Positions 26,988 to 36,354 of a stretch of DNA of 53,020 nt are shown in pieces (position 1 is the first letter of the stretch; the number at the start of each line of letters is the position of its first letter). The DNA lies in NCBI GenBank assembly GCA_963205025.1, contig CAUJHO010000031.1, forward strand, positions 1 through 53,020, in the 5' to 3' direction. Made by a program: the position numbers and the translations under genes. The notes below the pieces were generated by a model that had not been told where the DNA came from, did not search any database, and saw only the letters and a program-made list of their open reading frames with translations. The DNA is from Pseudomonadota bacterium (GTDB lineage Bacteria > Pseudomonadota > Alphaproteobacteria > Caulobacterales > Caulobacteraceae).

Positions 26988-27961
26988 TGGGCCGCCGTCG
27001 ACTGAGCGGTTTCCGGTGCCGTCCCCGAGGTCGTCGCCGGCGCAGGGGCCTGAGCCGCCCGGCGCGGGGCCGAGGCCGGTTCTTCGGGTGCGCCTGGAAC
27101 GGTCAGGGGATCGTCGGGCAGCAGGATCTCGATCTCGGCCCGCCCGCGCAGCCGCTCCAGCAACTGGCGCACCTGGTCATAGGTCAGGAAGCGCAGGATC
27201 TGGGGCCGGGCCTGATCCAGCGTCAGCGGCTGTTCCTGGCGCCGGTCCTCGACCCGCAGCACGGCCCAGCCGCCCTCGGCCTGGAACGGCCCGACCGTAT
27301 CGCCGGCGCGTGCGCTGGTCAGGGCCCGGCCGAAGACCGGCGGCATGGTGTCGGCGGTGAAATAGTCGAGATCGCCGCCGTTGAACCGTGTCGATTCATC
27401 GATCGATCGATCGGCCGCAAGCGCCTCGAACGACGCCCCGTTGGCCAGCAGCGTCATCACCGCATCGGCCTCTTCGCGCGTCCGCACCAGGATCATGCGG
27501 GCGCGGAACTCCTCGGACTGTTCGGTCAGCCGGCGCTGTTCGTTGTAAAGCTCCTCGACCGCGCGCGAGGTGATGGCATCGTCCACCACCGTCTCGACCA
27601 GCATGTCGCCCAGGATGCGCTTGCGAGCGGCCTCCAGCCGCTGTTGCGCCAATGGCGTGTCGTCCAGCCCCTGGCGTTCGGCCTCGCGCGCCAGCAGCTC
27701 CTGGTCGATGACCTCATCGAGGACGCGGCGGAACAGGACCGTCGACGGATCCAGCGGCTCGCCCTCGCCGATCAGCCCCTGCGCCACCGCCTCGCGCTTG
27801 ACGTCCGAGGCCCAGACCGGATCGCCCGAGACCCGGGCCACGACGATGTCACCGGGCTGGGGCGGACGTTCATCCGCAGGTGTGCGTCCGCAAGCCGCCA
27901 GGGTCAGCATCAGGCCCAGGCCCAACGCTGCCAGAAGTCGCGGATTCACAAGGATGTTCAT
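26984..27961 (-). CDS. Peptidyl-prolyl cis-trans isomerase lipoprotein (SurA/PrsA-like)
   Basis: 325 residues from ATG 27961 behind GAGG. The lipobox LTLAACGR marks a lipoprotein. SurA_N-like helices (about 30-140: VLDEVIDQELLAREAERQGL, ILGDMLVETVVDDAI) precede a parvulin domain (about 145-240: FRARMILVRTREEADAVM, DLDYFTADTMPPVFGRAL, GGWAVLRVEDRR). The C-terminus is Pro/Ala/Thr-rich. It assists folding of exported proteins in the periplasm. It is divergent from secA, giving an export-related pair, and heads the operon PPIase-argJ-mutT-pilin. Confidence 0.9.
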   Translation of the reverse strand: MNILVNPRLLAALGLGLMLTLAACGRTPADERPPQPGDIVVARVSGDPVWASDVKREAVAQGLIGEGEPLDPSTVLFRRVLDEVIDQELLAREAERQGLDDTPLAQQRLEAARKRILGDMLVETVVDDAITSRAVEELYNEQRRLTEQSEEFRARMILVRTREEADAVMTLLANGASFEALAADRSIDESTRFNGGDLDYFTADTMPPVFGRALTSARAGDTVGPFQAEGGWAVLRVEDRRQEQPLTLDQARPQILRFLTYDQVRQLLERLRGRAEIEILLPDDPLTVPGAPEEPASAPRRAAQAPAPATTSGTAPETAQSTAAQ

Positions 27962-28006
27962 GGACTGACCTCGTCGAACGCAGTGCAACATCATCGGCCC
28001 GTGTCG

Positions 28007-28035
28007 TTGACAGGGCTAGGGGGGCTGCTTAAGTC
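28007..28035 (+). promoter_or_regulatory. Candidate sigma-70-type promoter for secA
   Basis: TTGACA at 28007-28012, a 17-base spacer, then TAAGTC at 28030-28035, 130 bases upstream of the secA ATG. The -35 is perfect and the -10 is a partial match. The implied leader is about 120 nt. Confidence 0.45.
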
Positions 28036-28164
28036 TCGCGCGCGCCCAAGTCGAGGGGTTTGACGCCGCTCGCAACACCTGGCCGTAGCATCGTTCGCCC
28101 TGCTGCCCAGGCCCTCGTTTTCTCCCCTGCGGCGGCGCCCCGCTCCTGTCTGACCCGGTTCTCC

Positions 28165-31083
28165 ATGCTCGGCATTGCCAAGAAACTTTTCGGTTCCTCC
28201 AACGACCGCAAGGTCAAGGATCTGATGGCGCGCGTCCAGAAGATCAACGCGCTGGAGGCCCGCTACGAAGCCCTGTCGGACGATGAGCTGCGCATGATGA
28301 CGCAGAGCTTCAAGGATCGCCTGGAGGCCGGCGAGACGCTCGACCAGATCCTCAACGAGGCCTTCGCGGTCGTCCGCGAGGCGGCCAAGCGCACCCTGGG
28401 CCAGCGCCACTACGACGTCCAGCTGGTCGGCGGCATGATCCTGCATCAGGGCGGCATCGCCGAGATGCGGACCGGTGAGGGCAAGACCCTGGTCGCCACC
28501 GCCCCGACCTACCTCAACGCCCTGACCGGCAAGGGCGTGCACCTGATTACCGTCAACGACTATCTGGCGCGCCGCGACGCCGACTGGATGGGGCGCATCT
28601 ATCGCTTCCTGGGCCTCGACGTCGGGGTGGTCGTCAACGGCCTCACGCACGCCCAGCGCACCACCGCCTATCAGGCCGACATCACCTACGGCACCAACAA
28701 CGAATTCGGCTTCGACTATCTGCGCGACAACCTGGTCTATGACATGCGCGAGATGGTTCAGCGCGGCCACAACTTCGCGATCGTCGACGAGGTCGACTCC
28801 ATCCTGATCGACGAGGCCCGCACGCCCCTGATCATTTCGGGCCCGACCGAGGACCGGTCGGACTTCTACCTGATCGTCGACGACATCGTGCGCGAGCTGA
28901 TCCAGGACGAGGCCACCTACGACCTCGACGAAAAGCAGCGTCAGGTCCTGCTCAGCGAAACCGGCTCGGAACGGGTCGAGGACATGCTGGCTGCGGCCGG
29001 TCACCTGGCCGAGGATTCGGCGGGTCTGTACGATCCGGCCAACATCTCGGTCGTTCACCATGTCAACCAGGCCCTGCGCGCCAACCTGCTCTACACGCGC
29101 GACAAGGACTACATCATCCGCGCCGGCGAGATCGTCCTGATCGACGAGTTCACGGGTCGAATGATGCAGGGACGGCGCCTGTCCGAAGGCCTGCACCAGG
29201 CCATCGAGGCCAAGGAACGGGTCAAGATCCAGCCCGAGAACCAGACCCTGGCCTCGGTGACCATCCAGAACTATTTCCGCATGTATTCCAAGCTGTCGGG
29301 CATGACCGGCACCGCCGCCACCGAGGCCGGCGAGTTCCACGACATCTACAAGATGGATGTGCTGGAAATCCCAACCAACCGTCCGATCCAGCGGATCGAC
29401 GAGGACGATGAAGTCTATCGGACCATGGCCGAGAAGAACCAGGCCATCTGTGGCCTGATCGCCGAGCGCCATGTCCTGGGCCAGCCGGTCCTGGTCGGCA
29501 CCGTCTCGATCGAGAAGTCCGAGAAGCTGTCCGATCTGCTGAACGACTTTGCCTATGACGTCGAAGTCTGGCGCGTGAAGGACAGCGAGGTCGGGCGGCT
29601 GATGGAGGCCACCGGCGGCAAGCCGATCAAGCTGATCTGGTCGCGCCGTGAGCTCGAAACCGACAAGACCGGCAAGAAGCTGCGCGAGAAGCTGGGCGAC
29701 ACCGCCTTCGAGATTCAGTCACGCTCGGGCAAGGGCGTTCCGCACAACGTCCTGAATGCCCGCCACCACGAGCAGGAGGCCCTGATCGTGGCGGATGCCG
29801 GCCTGCCTGGCGCGGTGACCATCGCCACCAACATGGCCGGTCGCGGCACCGACATTCAGCTGGGCGGCAACCTGGATATGCACATGTTGCGCTGGGCCGC
29901 CGAGCAGCGCGAAGCCGGCCAGGAACCCGACCACGCCGCCGAAATGGTCGAGCGCGAACGCTTCGCCGCCGAGATCGTCGGTCGGCGCGACGAGGCGCTG
30001 AAGGCCGGTGGTCTGTTCGTGCTCGGCACCGAACGTCACGAAAGCCGCCGGATCGACAACCAGCTGCGCGGCCGGACCGGCCGTCAGGGCGATCCGGGCT
30101 TTTCGAAATTCTACCTGTCGTGCGAAGACGACCTGCTGCGGATCTTCGCGGGTGACCGCCTCGATTCGATCATGAAGAACTTCGGCGTCGCCGAGGGCGA
30201 GGCCATCAGCCACAAATGGCTGAACTCGGCGATCGAAACCGCCCAGAAGCGGGTCGAACAGCGCAACTTCGAGATCCGCAAGAACCTGCTCAAGTACGAC
30301 GATGTCATCAATGAGCAGCGCAAGGCCATCTTCGAGCAGCGCCAGGAATTCCTGCAATCCGACGACCTGTCCGAACTGGTCAACGAATTCCGCCAGGATT
30401 CGGTGTCCGAAATGGTCGACCGCTTCCTGCCTGAAAAGGCCTATGCCGAACAGTGGGACATCGAGGGCCTCGACGAGCGCGTCCGCTCGGTCCTGGGGCT
30501 CGAGCTGCCGGTGGCCGAATGGGCCGCCGAGGAAGGCGTCTCCAACGAGGAGATGGAGGATCGTATCCAGGCCGCCTCCGAAGCTCGCGCCGCCGAACGC
30601 CTGGCGCTGATCGGTTCGGACCAGATGCGCGGGCTGGAAAAGAACTTCCTGCTGCAGATGATCGACATGCAGTGGCGCGAGCACCTGGTGCATCTGGATC
30701 ATCTGCGCGCCGTCATCGGCCTGCGCGGCTATGCCCAGCGCGACCCGCTCAATGAGTTCAAGACCGAGGCCTTCTCCCTGTTCGAGGGCCTGCTGTCGAA
30801 CCTGCGCCAGAACACCACCCGCTGGCTGATGACCGTCGAATTCCAGTTCCGCCCGCCGCCGCCGCCGCTGGACATCCAGGAAGTTCACCTGAACCCGCAG
30901 ACCGGCGAAAACGAAATGGCCGATCCGGCCGCCCAACTGCCGGAAGGCCTGGGCTCAGCCGACCAACGCTCGCGCATGCCGGTGTCGATGCTGCCCGAAG
31001 GCTGGGAGCGCACCAGCCGCAACGCCGCCTGTCCGTGTGGCTCGGGCCGTAAGTTCAAACACTGTCACGGGGCGCTGGTCTAG
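28165..31083 (+). CDS. secA: SecA, preprotein translocase ATPase
   Basis: 972 residues. The start at 28165 gives the standard [15 protein letters not shown] opening. Motifs in order: Walker [12 protein letters not shown] (about 101-111), [13 protein letters not shown] (DEAD-like Walker B), [37 protein letters not shown] and [10 protein letters not shown]. The helical scaffold contains the IRA1 region, and the C-terminus ends with the zinc SecB/lipid-binding motif [14 protein letters not shown]. SecA drives Sec-dependent export through SecYEG. All domains are intact. Confidence 0.98.
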   Translation: MLGIAKKLFGSSNDRKVKDLMARVQKINALEARYEALSDDELRMMTQSFKDRLEAGETLDQILNEAFAVVREAAKRTLGQRHYDVQLVGGMILHQGGIAEMRTGEGKTLVATAPTYLNALTGKGVHLITVNDYLARRDADWMGRIYRFLGLDVGVVVNGLTHAQRTTAYQADITYGTNNEFGFDYLRDNLVYDMREMVQRGHNFAIVDEVDSILIDEARTPLIISGPTEDRSDFYLIVDDIVRELIQDEATYDLDEKQRQVLLSETGSERVEDMLAAAGHLAEDSAGLYDPANISVVHHVNQALRANLLYTRDKDYIIRAGEIVLIDEFTGRMMQGRRLSEGLHQAIEAKERVKIQPENQTLASVTIQNYFRMYSKLSGMTGTAATEAGEFHDIYKMDVLEIPTNRPIQRIDEDDEVYRTMAEKNQAICGLIAERHVLGQPVLVGTVSIEKSEKLSDLLNDFAYDVEVWRVKDSEVGRLMEATGGKPIKLIWSRRELETDKTGKKLREKLGDTAFEIQSRSGKGVPHNVLNARHHEQEALIVADAGLPGAVTIATNMAGRGTDIQLGGNLDMHMLRWAAEQREAGQEPDHAAEMVERERFAAEIVGRRDEALKAGGLFVLGTERHESRRIDNQLRGRTGRQGDPGFSKFYLSCEDDLLRIFAGDRLDSIMKNFGVAEGEAISHKWLNSAIETAQKRVEQRNFEIRKNLLKYDDVINEQRKAIFEQRQEFLQSDDLSELVNEFRQDSVSEMVDRFLPEKAYAEQWDIEGLDERVRSVLGLELPVAEWAAEEGVSNEEMEDRIQAASEARAAERLALIGSDQMRGLEKNFLLQMIDMQWREHLVHLDHLRAVIGLRGYAQRDPLNEFKTEAFSLFEGLLSNLRQNTTRWLMTVEFQFRPPPPPLDIQEVHLNPQTGENEMADPAAQLPEGLGSADQRSRMPVSMLPEGWERTSRNAACPCGSGRKFKHCHGALV

Positions 31084-31217
31084 GGCGGGGCCCACGCCTT
31101 CGGAATCGGTCGGACCCTGCGCCCGATCGTCGTGTCGTGGGTCTGGTTCGACAACCGGTTGCCGCAGGTCGGAACGGGCCTCAGGACGACATCCGCTCTC
31201 CCTTCGGGCAGAGGGAC

Positions 31218-31559
31218 CTATCGCCTGATCGGCTGCTGGCGATGATCCAGCACCTCATAGTGCGCCGCCGTCTTGTCGAAGCGCGTCAGCAGGCCCAGCG
31301 CCTCTTCGGGCACATAGGCCAGATCGTGCCCCTGCGGCAGGAAGGCCTTGACCGCCTCGATCGACGAAAACCACATCAGGGTCGAAAACTCGGTCTCGGG
31401 TCCGTTTTCGCCGTCGATGTCGCGCCGCATAAGGTCGATCAGCTGGAACCCCTCCAGACACAGGGCCTCGATATCGGGGATGACCTGATGGTGGATCACC
31501 GCCTGATAGGCCTCGGCGTCCTCGCGCCGGGTCCAGCCGCGCCAGACGCGACAGATCAT
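31218..31559 (-). CDS. Dimeric alpha/beta-barrel protein (ABM-like)
   Basis: 113 residues resembling the antibiotic-biosynthesis-monooxygenase/ferredoxin-like fold: strand MICRVWRGWT, helix REDAEAYQAVIHHQVIPDI, strand GFQLIDLMRRDI, strand TEFSTLMWFSSIEAVKAFL, and a C-terminal HYEVLDHRQQPIRR. Members range from heme-degrading enzymes to orphan stress proteins; no heme-ligand pattern is certain. The start overlaps the upstream gene's stop by four bases, indicating coupling. No substrate can be assigned. Confidence 0.7.
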   Translation of the reverse strand: MICRVWRGWTRREDAEAYQAVIHHQVIPDIEALCLEGFQLIDLMRRDIDGENGPETEFSTLMWFSSIEAVKAFLPQGHDLAYVPEEALGLLTRFDKTAAHYEVLDHRQQPIRR

Positions 31560-31828
31560 GCGTCGCCCGCCGGTCGCGCCGTGACCTTGCCGAAGGCCCC
31601 GGGATCCCGATCGCCCGGACGCCGGACACTGACCTCGATCTGGACCGCCCGGCCCTCCTCACTCCAGAGGTAGTTGCGTTCGACCTCGACCTCTTCGCCG
31701 GTCGGGGTCAGGGCGATGTAGCTGTCGCCCCAGGGCGTGACGCGCCGCAGTTCCTCCCAGCTCAGGGCTTGGGCCTGATCGAGTTCCTCCTCGACCATGG
31801 CGGCCAGGTCGTCGGGGTTCAGAGCCAT
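31556..31828 (-). CDS. Small hypothetical protein (90 aa)
   Basis: Starting at ATG 31828, the protein reads MALNPDDLAAMVEEELDQAQ, an acidic helix, followed by a beta-rich segment (GDSYIALTPTGEEVEVERNY, AVQIEVSVRRPG). It is cytosolic with no known motif. It overlaps the upstream methyltransferase-like gene by ten bases and the downstream ABM-like gene by four, so it is part of a tightly packed minus-strand operon. An upstream in-frame start at 31930 would lie wholly within the neighbour and is unlikely. Confidence 0.65.
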   Translation of the reverse strand: MALNPDDLAAMVEEELDQAQALSWEELRRVTPWGDSYIALTPTGEEVEVERNYLWSEEGRAVQIEVSVRRPGDRDPGAFGKVTARPAGDA

Positions 31829-32322
31829 CGGCGTACGCGGTCCTTGTAGTCCAGATAGGGTTGGCCGAACCGGTCGGCCAGATAGCGTTCTTCGCGCAGA
31901 ATGACACCCCAGGTCATCACGGCAAGACACGGAATGAGAAGGATAACCGCCGACGGGCTCTCAAGGCCGAGGGCCAGGCCGAAATAGACCAGGGTAAAGC
32001 CGACGTACATCGGATTGCGGCTGAACCGATAGGGCCCGACCTCAACCAGGGCCGTCGACGGCGACCACGGCACGACATTTGTGCCGGCCCGCTTGAACAG
32101 GCCGCCGGCCCACATCTCCAGCCCCAGCCCGGCCACGATCAGGGCCACAGCGACGATCTTGACCGGCAGGGTCAGCTCGAACGGCATCTGCAGGTGCAGA
32201 AGACGCGCATCCAGCGCCCATCCCGCCAGCAAAAAGCCGAAGTAGATCAGCGGGGGCGGCGCGATCACGCCCGGATGGTCGCGATCAGAAGGGGGGCGGG
32301 TCTGGCTCATGGCCGAGGTCAT
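31819..32322 (-). CDS. Isoprenylcysteine methyltransferase-like membrane protein
   Basis: 167 residues with four membrane helices (about 23-40, 50-75, 108-125, 128-145). The ICMT/phospholipid methyltransferase C-terminal signature is present: GPYRFSRNPMYVGFTLVYFG and then EERYLADRFGQPYLDYKDRV. The first half binds SAM in this superfamily, the second the lipid-like acceptor. In bacteria these proteins methylate unknown small lipophilic or thiol substrates. A second in-frame ATG at 32310 is an alternative start; neither has a good ribosome site. It lies 21 bases downstream of the DoxX-like gene. Confidence 0.82.
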   Translation of the reverse strand: MTSAMSQTRPPSDRDHPGVIAPPPLIYFGFLLAGWALDARLLHLQMPFELTLPVKIVAVALIVAGLGLEMWAGGLFKRAGTNVVPWSPSTALVEVGPYRFSRNPMYVGFTLVYFGLALGLESPSAVILLIPCLAVMTWGVILREERYLADRFGQPYLDYKDRVRRWL

Positions 32323-32343
32323 ACAACAGAGCCGGCGCCGGCG

Positions 32344-32718
32344 TCACTCCAGCGCCAGGGCCATGGCCAGGATCAGGCCGCCGGTGACCGCGACATTGAG
32401 CAGGAAGGCGTTGAGCGAGGCCGCCCGGGCTTCGTCGGTCTGGTTCCAGAAATCGAGCAGCAGCAGACTGGCCAGGGCGACGAACAGGATCAGGGCCAAC
32501 GCCGCCCAGGCCGTATAGAGTCCCGAGGCCAGGACCGCACCGGCCGCCGCTTCCCACAGCGACGCCACCACCACGATGAACCCGGGAAAAGGCCAGTGCC
32601 GCTCGACCAGCATGGCGCGGACTTCGCGGAAGACGCGGAAATGGTTCAGCCCGCCCCAAACGAAAAAGAGCCCGATCAGGGCCAGTCCGAGATGCTCGAG
32701 GATCACCAGCGGGTGCAT
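32344..32718 (-). CDS. DoxX-like four-TM membrane protein
   Basis: 124 residues with four membrane helices (about 5-25, 45-65, 68-88, 103-122). The DoxX-like pattern is GLALIGLFFVWGGLNHF in TM1 and VVASLWEAAAGAVLASGLYTA across TM2. DoxX-family proteins associate with redox membrane complexes in some bacteria, though most are uncharacterised. It is the first gene of the minus-strand run DoxX-ICMT-hypothetical-ABM. Confidence 0.78.
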   Translation of the reverse strand: MHPLVILEHLGLALIGLFFVWGGLNHFRVFREVRAMLVERHWPFPGFIVVVASLWEAAAGAVLASGLYTAWAALALILFVALASLLLLDFWNQTDEARAASLNAFLLNVAVTGGLILAMALALE

Positions 32719-32792
32719 TGGAAAAGCCTAGCCGATTCCGGCTCGAGGCGTCACCGCACTACAACCCCCGACATGTCTTAAACGCGCGAAAT

Positions 32793-32820
32793 GCGCCCCA
32801 CGGGATCAGCCGCGGGGCGC
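32793..32820 (-). terminator. Hairpin terminator downstream of the RcnB-like gene
   Basis: GCGCCCC-1-CGG pairs with CCG-1-GGGGCGC around a six-base loop: a ten-pair stem with one internal mismatch. It lies 23 bases after the stop of the minus-strand gene and is followed (minus strand) by an ATTTCG stretch with few T residues. Confidence 0.55.
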
Positions 32821-32842
32821 GCTTCGGATCGTCTGCCGGTGC

Positions 32843-33340
32843 CTACTGGAACAGGCCGGCGATGACCGCCACCACCAGACCGGTGGTCACGGCAGCCAGG
32901 ACGACGTCCTCGCCGCTGCGGACGTACTGGTAGCCGTGCGGCGGGGCGTACAGGCCATAGCGGTGATAGTCGCTGACGATGTACCGGTTGGTCCGATACT
33001 CATAGGGCATGCGCTGGCCGTAGCCCCAGCTGCGGGCTTCGTAGCCGCGCGGCGCATAGTAGCGGTCGGACCGGTAGCGGCGCTGGGCGCGCTGCCAGCG
33101 CTCGTAGCGGCGGGATTCGGCCCGGTCGCGGCGGTCGTGGTGGTCATAGCCGCGGTGATAGGTGTCGTTCCGGTGGTAGTCGCGCTGATCGCGGTCGTAG
33201 CGATCCGAGCGATCCGAGCGATCATAGCGGCCGTAGTCGCGGTCCTGGTGACCGCGCGACTGGGCAGAGGCGGCACCGGCGGTGCCGAGGGTCCCGGCCA
33301 TCATGACAGCGGCAAGGGCGACGCTGAGGGTCTTTTTCAT
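32843..33340 (-). CDS. RcnB-family periplasmic protein
   Basis: 165 residues. A signal peptide (MKKTLSVALAAVMMAGTLG, cleavage near ASAQ) precedes a long, highly charged Arg/Asp/Tyr/His-rich region (about 28-95, with RYDRSDRSDRYDRDQRDYHR). The RcnB domain follows: GQRMPYEYRTNRYIVSDYHR then YGLYAPPHGYQYVR. The protein ends in a hydrophobic helix. In E. coli RcnB modulates Ni/Co efflux through RcnA, but alphaproteobacterial members are mostly uncharacterised. No rcnA is adjacent. The His/Asp-rich tract could bind metal. Confidence 0.85.
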   Translation of the reverse strand: MKKTLSVALAAVMMAGTLGTAGAASAQSRGHQDRDYGRYDRSDRSDRYDRDQRDYHRNDTYHRGYDHHDRRDRAESRRYERWQRAQRRYRSDRYYAPRGYEARSWGYGQRMPYEYRTNRYIVSDYHRYGLYAPPHGYQYVRSGEDVVLAAVTTGLVVAVIAGLFQ

Positions 33341-33475
33341 CGACTGGCTCCATCTGAGGCGGGTGCGGCGGTTGCCGACTTGCGCCGTGATGGCGGCTTT
33401 TTGCGCCCCGCCGTCTGACCTCGGCCTGAACGGCGCGGGTCATCGCGGGTTCATCCAGCCGAACGGGTGAGGGCC

Positions 33476-35284
33476 TCAGGCGGCCTGGCGCACGGCCTCG
33501 CGGCCGGCGGCACAGCGGACCAGCATCTCGGCCAAGGCCCGAAAATCGATCGGCTTGTTGAGATAGGCGTCGGCCCCCGCCGCCAGGCCGGCCTCGTGGT
33601 CCTCGGATCGAGCCGAGGCAGAGAGCACCACCACGGGCGATGCCTGATTGGGACCCGGCTGATTGCGCAGGGCGCGCGTCGCCGTCAGGCCGTCCATCAC
33701 CGGCATGTTGACGTCCATCAGGATCAGATCGAAGGCCTCGACCGCGCAGGCCTCCAGCGCCATCTGTCCGTTCTCGGCCAGGACGGTGACATGGCCGGCC
33801 GACGACATCCAGGCCTCGACAATCATGCGATTGACGGGATGGTCCTCGACAACCAGCACCCTCAGGGCGCGCTCGCATACGGCGTCTTCGATAGCCGCCT
33901 CGACCGGCGGCTCATGGGCCCAGGACAGGACCTCGGCCTCCACCGTGAAGGTGAAGGTGGACCCCTCGCCCAGCCGCGTATCGACACAGATGGTGCCGCC
34001 CATGATCTCGGCTAGCCGCCGCGAAATCGTCAGGCCCAGCCCGGTGCCGCCATGCCGCCGCGTCGACGATCCGTCCAGCTGGGTGAAGGGTTCGAACAGG
34101 CGCTGCAGGTCGCCGGTCGCAATCCCCGGTCCGGTGTCCGTCACCGCAAAGACAAGGGCAACCCGATCGTCGGACAGGCGCCGTCCGTCCACGCGGAACA
34201 GGATTTCACCGTCGCTGGTGAACTTGATCGCATTGGAGAGCAGGTTCTGCAGGATCTGGCCGACGCGAACGGCATCGCCGAGCACAATGGCTGGAATTTC
34301 ACCGTTGAGCTCGGCCCGATAGCTCAGATCCTTGGCCTGGGCCTGGGCCGAGGCGACCCCGGAAATGCGACCGTGCAGGTCCCTGAAGTCGACGTCGGCG
34401 TTGTCGAACTCCATGCGCCCGGCCTCGATCTTGGTCATGTCGAGGATGTCGTTCAACAGGGTCAGCAGGCTGTCGCCCGAGTTTCTGACGATCGAGACAT
34501 AGTCCTGCTGGGTCGAATTGAGGTGGGTCGCCGACAGTAGCTGAGCCGCGCCCAGCACGCCGTTCATCGGCGTGCGCAGCTCGTGGGAAATCACGCCCAG
34601 GAAGGCCGACTTGGCCTCATTGGCCGCGTCCGCCCGGTCGCGTGCCGTCTCGAGTTCGGCGATCAGATGGGATTGGTGATCCTGGAACGCCCGGATGCGG
34701 GCCTCCTTGACCATGGTCATAACCACATGGACGAAGAAGCAGGCGGCAACGAAAGGAACCGTCGCCACGAACGGCCAGAAGTCCGGCGTGCCCCACAGGC
34801 TGCCGAGGCAGATCAGGGCCGCCACCCCATAGGGCGACGAGATGACCGCCGCCTGGCGCGGACTGGAACGCAGTTGGGTGAAGACCAGCATATAGCCGGA
34901 CACCAGATAGACCATGGCCAGGGGGCGCCCGAAGGAGGCGTCAGAGAACCAGGCGATCAGCGGGGCCAGAGCCCAGGCACAGGTCGTCACTGTCGCCACG
35001 GTCGGGAAGACCAGGCCGTAGCCGCTGCCGACGCGCGCGGCGACGCGACGCTCGACCCAGCCCCGGAAGGCGCCGGCGGCCAGGGTCAGAACCAGCCAGG
35101 CCCCGCCGAGCTGTGCGCCGACCGTGACGATCAGGGCCAGGGCCCAGCTGACGATGACGCCGTAGCGCAGATAGTGGGTTTGCAGAATGGCCGTCAGGGC
35201 CTGGGCGGCTTCGGATTGGGGCACGTACTGGGCCGCGGTCGATGCGGCCGGAGCCGTCGCGGGTTGCGGCTCGGTTACCCCCAT
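33476..35284 (-). CDS. Hybrid sensor histidine kinase with C-terminal receiver
   Basis: 602 residues. The N-terminal half has six membrane helices (about 42-60, 62-76, 90-112, 120-138, 145-163, 170-192) with almost no extracytoplasmic domain. A short coiled linker (HLIAELETARDRADAANEAK) leads to HisKA with phospho-acceptor His234 (VISHELRTPMNGV). HATPase_c follows with the N box LQNLLSNAIKFT, the G1 box DTGPGIA and G2 GGTGLGLTI. The receiver has VLVVEDHPVNRM and phospho-acceptor Asp524 (LILMDVNMPVMDG). No Hpt domain or separate regulator lies beside it. The signal is unknown, probably sensed within the membrane. Confidence 0.95.
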   Translation of the reverse strand: MGVTEPQPATAPAASTAAQYVPQSEAAQALTAILQTHYLRYGVIVSWALALIVTVGAQLGGAWLVLTLAAGAFRGWVERRVAARVGSGYGLVFPTVATVTTCAWALAPLIAWFSDASFGRPLAMVYLVSGYMLVFTQLRSSPRQAAVISSPYGVAALICLGSLWGTPDFWPFVATVPFVAACFFVHVVMTMVKEARIRAFQDHQSHLIAELETARDRADAANEAKSAFLGVISHELRTPMNGVLGAAQLLSATHLNSTQQDYVSIVRNSGDSLLTLLNDILDMTKIEAGRMEFDNADVDFRDLHGRISGVASAQAQAKDLSYRAELNGEIPAIVLGDAVRVGQILQNLLSNAIKFTSDGEILFRVDGRRLSDDRVALVFAVTDTGPGIATGDLQRLFEPFTQLDGSSTRRHGGTGLGLTISRRLAEIMGGTICVDTRLGEGSTFTFTVEAEVLSWAHEPPVEAAIEDAVCERALRVLVVEDHPVNRMIVEAWMSSAGHVTVLAENGQMALEACAVEAFDLILMDVNMPVMDGLTATRALRNQPGPNQASPVVVLSASARSEDHEAGLAAGADAYLNKPIDFRALAEMLVRCAAGREAVRQAA

Positions 35285-35348
35285 CTTTTCCCTCCGCTCT
35301 CGCCTCCAGCGTGCAGACTAGGAGCGGACCCCTAAGAACCGATGAATG

Positions 35349-35645
35349 CTAGTTTTCGGCCGGGGTAACGGCCTTGACCGACAGGGCATGAACGGGCCCC
35401 GCCAGCGCCTCGGCCAGGCAGGCATTGACCGCCCGCTGGCGCTGCAGCCGGCTCAGGCCGGTGAAGGCCTCCGAGACGATCCGCACATTGATATGGGTCT
35501 CGCCGCCGGGCCGGCCGTCGATGCCGCCCTTATGGTGATGGCCGGCATGGCGTGCCGAATCGTCTTCGATGACCAGGTCCACCGGCGCAAAGGCCGCCTG
35601 GAGTCTGGCGCGAATGTCACGGGCGACGGGGCCTTCGCTGTTCAT
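35349..35645 (-). CDS. bolA: BolA-family protein
   Basis: 98 residues. The BolA fold is seen in IRARLQAAFAPVDLVIEDDS, the HHH loop (ARHAGHHHKGG), the strand HINVRIVSEAFTGLSRLQRQ and the helix-turn-like RAVNACLAEALAG, ending PVHALSVKA. BolA proteins work with monothiol glutaredoxins in iron-sulfur trafficking and affect morphology. AAGGA precedes the ATG. It is divergent from the J-domain gene with a 49-bp gap, the arrangement seen in many alphaproteobacteria. Confidence 0.93.
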   Translation of the reverse strand: MNSEGPVARDIRARLQAAFAPVDLVIEDDSARHAGHHHKGGIDGRPGGETHINVRIVSEAFTGLSRLQRQRAVNACLAEALAGPVHALSVKAVTPAEN

Positions 35646-35694
35646 GTCGGTCCTTTCCTTGAAGCCGCCGGAATCAACCCTACACTTGGGGGCG

Positions 35695-36354
35695 ATGGAC
35701 GATGCGTTTCAATACCGCCCGCGGTTTACCGATATTCGGGTCAAGCCGCCAAAGCCCGAGGAAGACGAGGCCCAGGCCCTGGGTCTCAAGCCGGGCGAGA
35801 AGCCGTGCGACTGGCCGACCTGTCGCCGGGCGGCGACGGCGCGCGCGCCCAAATCCCGCGAAACCCGGGAGTTCTACGAATTCTGTCAGGCCCACGCCGC
35901 CGAATACAACAGGAACTGGAACTTCTTCGCCGGCATGAGCGAGGGCGAGGTCCGGGCCCACCGCGAGGATGAGCTGACCACGGGCGGTCGCCCGACCTGG
36001 AAGATGCAGGCGGGCCGCGCCAGCCGCGAGGCCGCCGCCTTCGCCGCCAAATTCGGGGGCGGCAAGAACGCCGGCGGGGGATCGTGGCGCGATTCCTTCG
36101 AGATGTTCGGCGGCACGCGGCGTCCCCCCGAGGCCGAGCCGGATCCGGCCGCCCGCCTCGGCAAGCTCGAGCGCAAGGCCCTGGCCGATCTTGACCTGGA
36201 ATACGGCGTCGATGCCCAGCAGATCCGTATGCGCTACCATGACCTGCTGAAACGCTGTCACCCCGACATGAACGGCGGCGACCGCGGGGCTGAGGACAAG
36301 CTCCAGCGCGTCCTCATGGCCTTTCGCACTCTCAAAAAGGCCGGAATGGCCTAA
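35695..36354 (+). CDS. J-domain protein with N-terminal Cys/His cluster
   Basis: 219 residues from ATG 35695 behind a G-rich site. The C-terminal ~65 residues form a J domain with HPD at 189-191 (YHDLLKRCHPDMNGGD), the motif that stimulates DnaK ATPase. The N-terminal part has a possible zinc site C38-x4-C43-x20-C64-x2-H67 (CDWPTCRR, FCQAHA) and a conserved aromatic stretch EYNRNWNFFAGMSEGE. This resembles the alphaproteobacterial J-domain protein found between bolA and cobS. Its stop overlaps the stop of the convergent ABC permease gene. Confidence 0.88.
   Translation: MDDAFQYRPRFTDIRVKPPKPEEDEAQALGLKPGEKPCDWPTCRRAATARAPKSRETREFYEFCQAHAAEYNRNWNFFAGMSEGEVRAHREDELTTGGRPTWKMQAGRASREAAAFAAKFGGGKNAGGGSWRDSFEMFGGTRRPPEAEPDPAARLGKLERKALADLDLEYGVDAQQIRMRYHDLLKRCHPDMNGGDRGAEDKLQRVLMAFRTLKKAGMA

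Noticed and set aside
28060..28164. N-terminal extension of secA from an upstream in-frame start
   Set aside because: The canonical SecA start ([10 protein letters not shown]) is at 28165; the extra residues are Pro/Arg-rich and would cover the promoter leader.
29719..30936. Minus-strand open frame of 405 codons within secA
   Set aside because: Antisense of a fully conserved SecA region; no start signals.
31180..31216. Possible terminator (CTCTCCCTTCGGGCAGAG) between secA and the ABM-like gene
   Set aside because: The stem is short (4+3 pairs with a bulge) and has no T tract; too weak to list as a feature.
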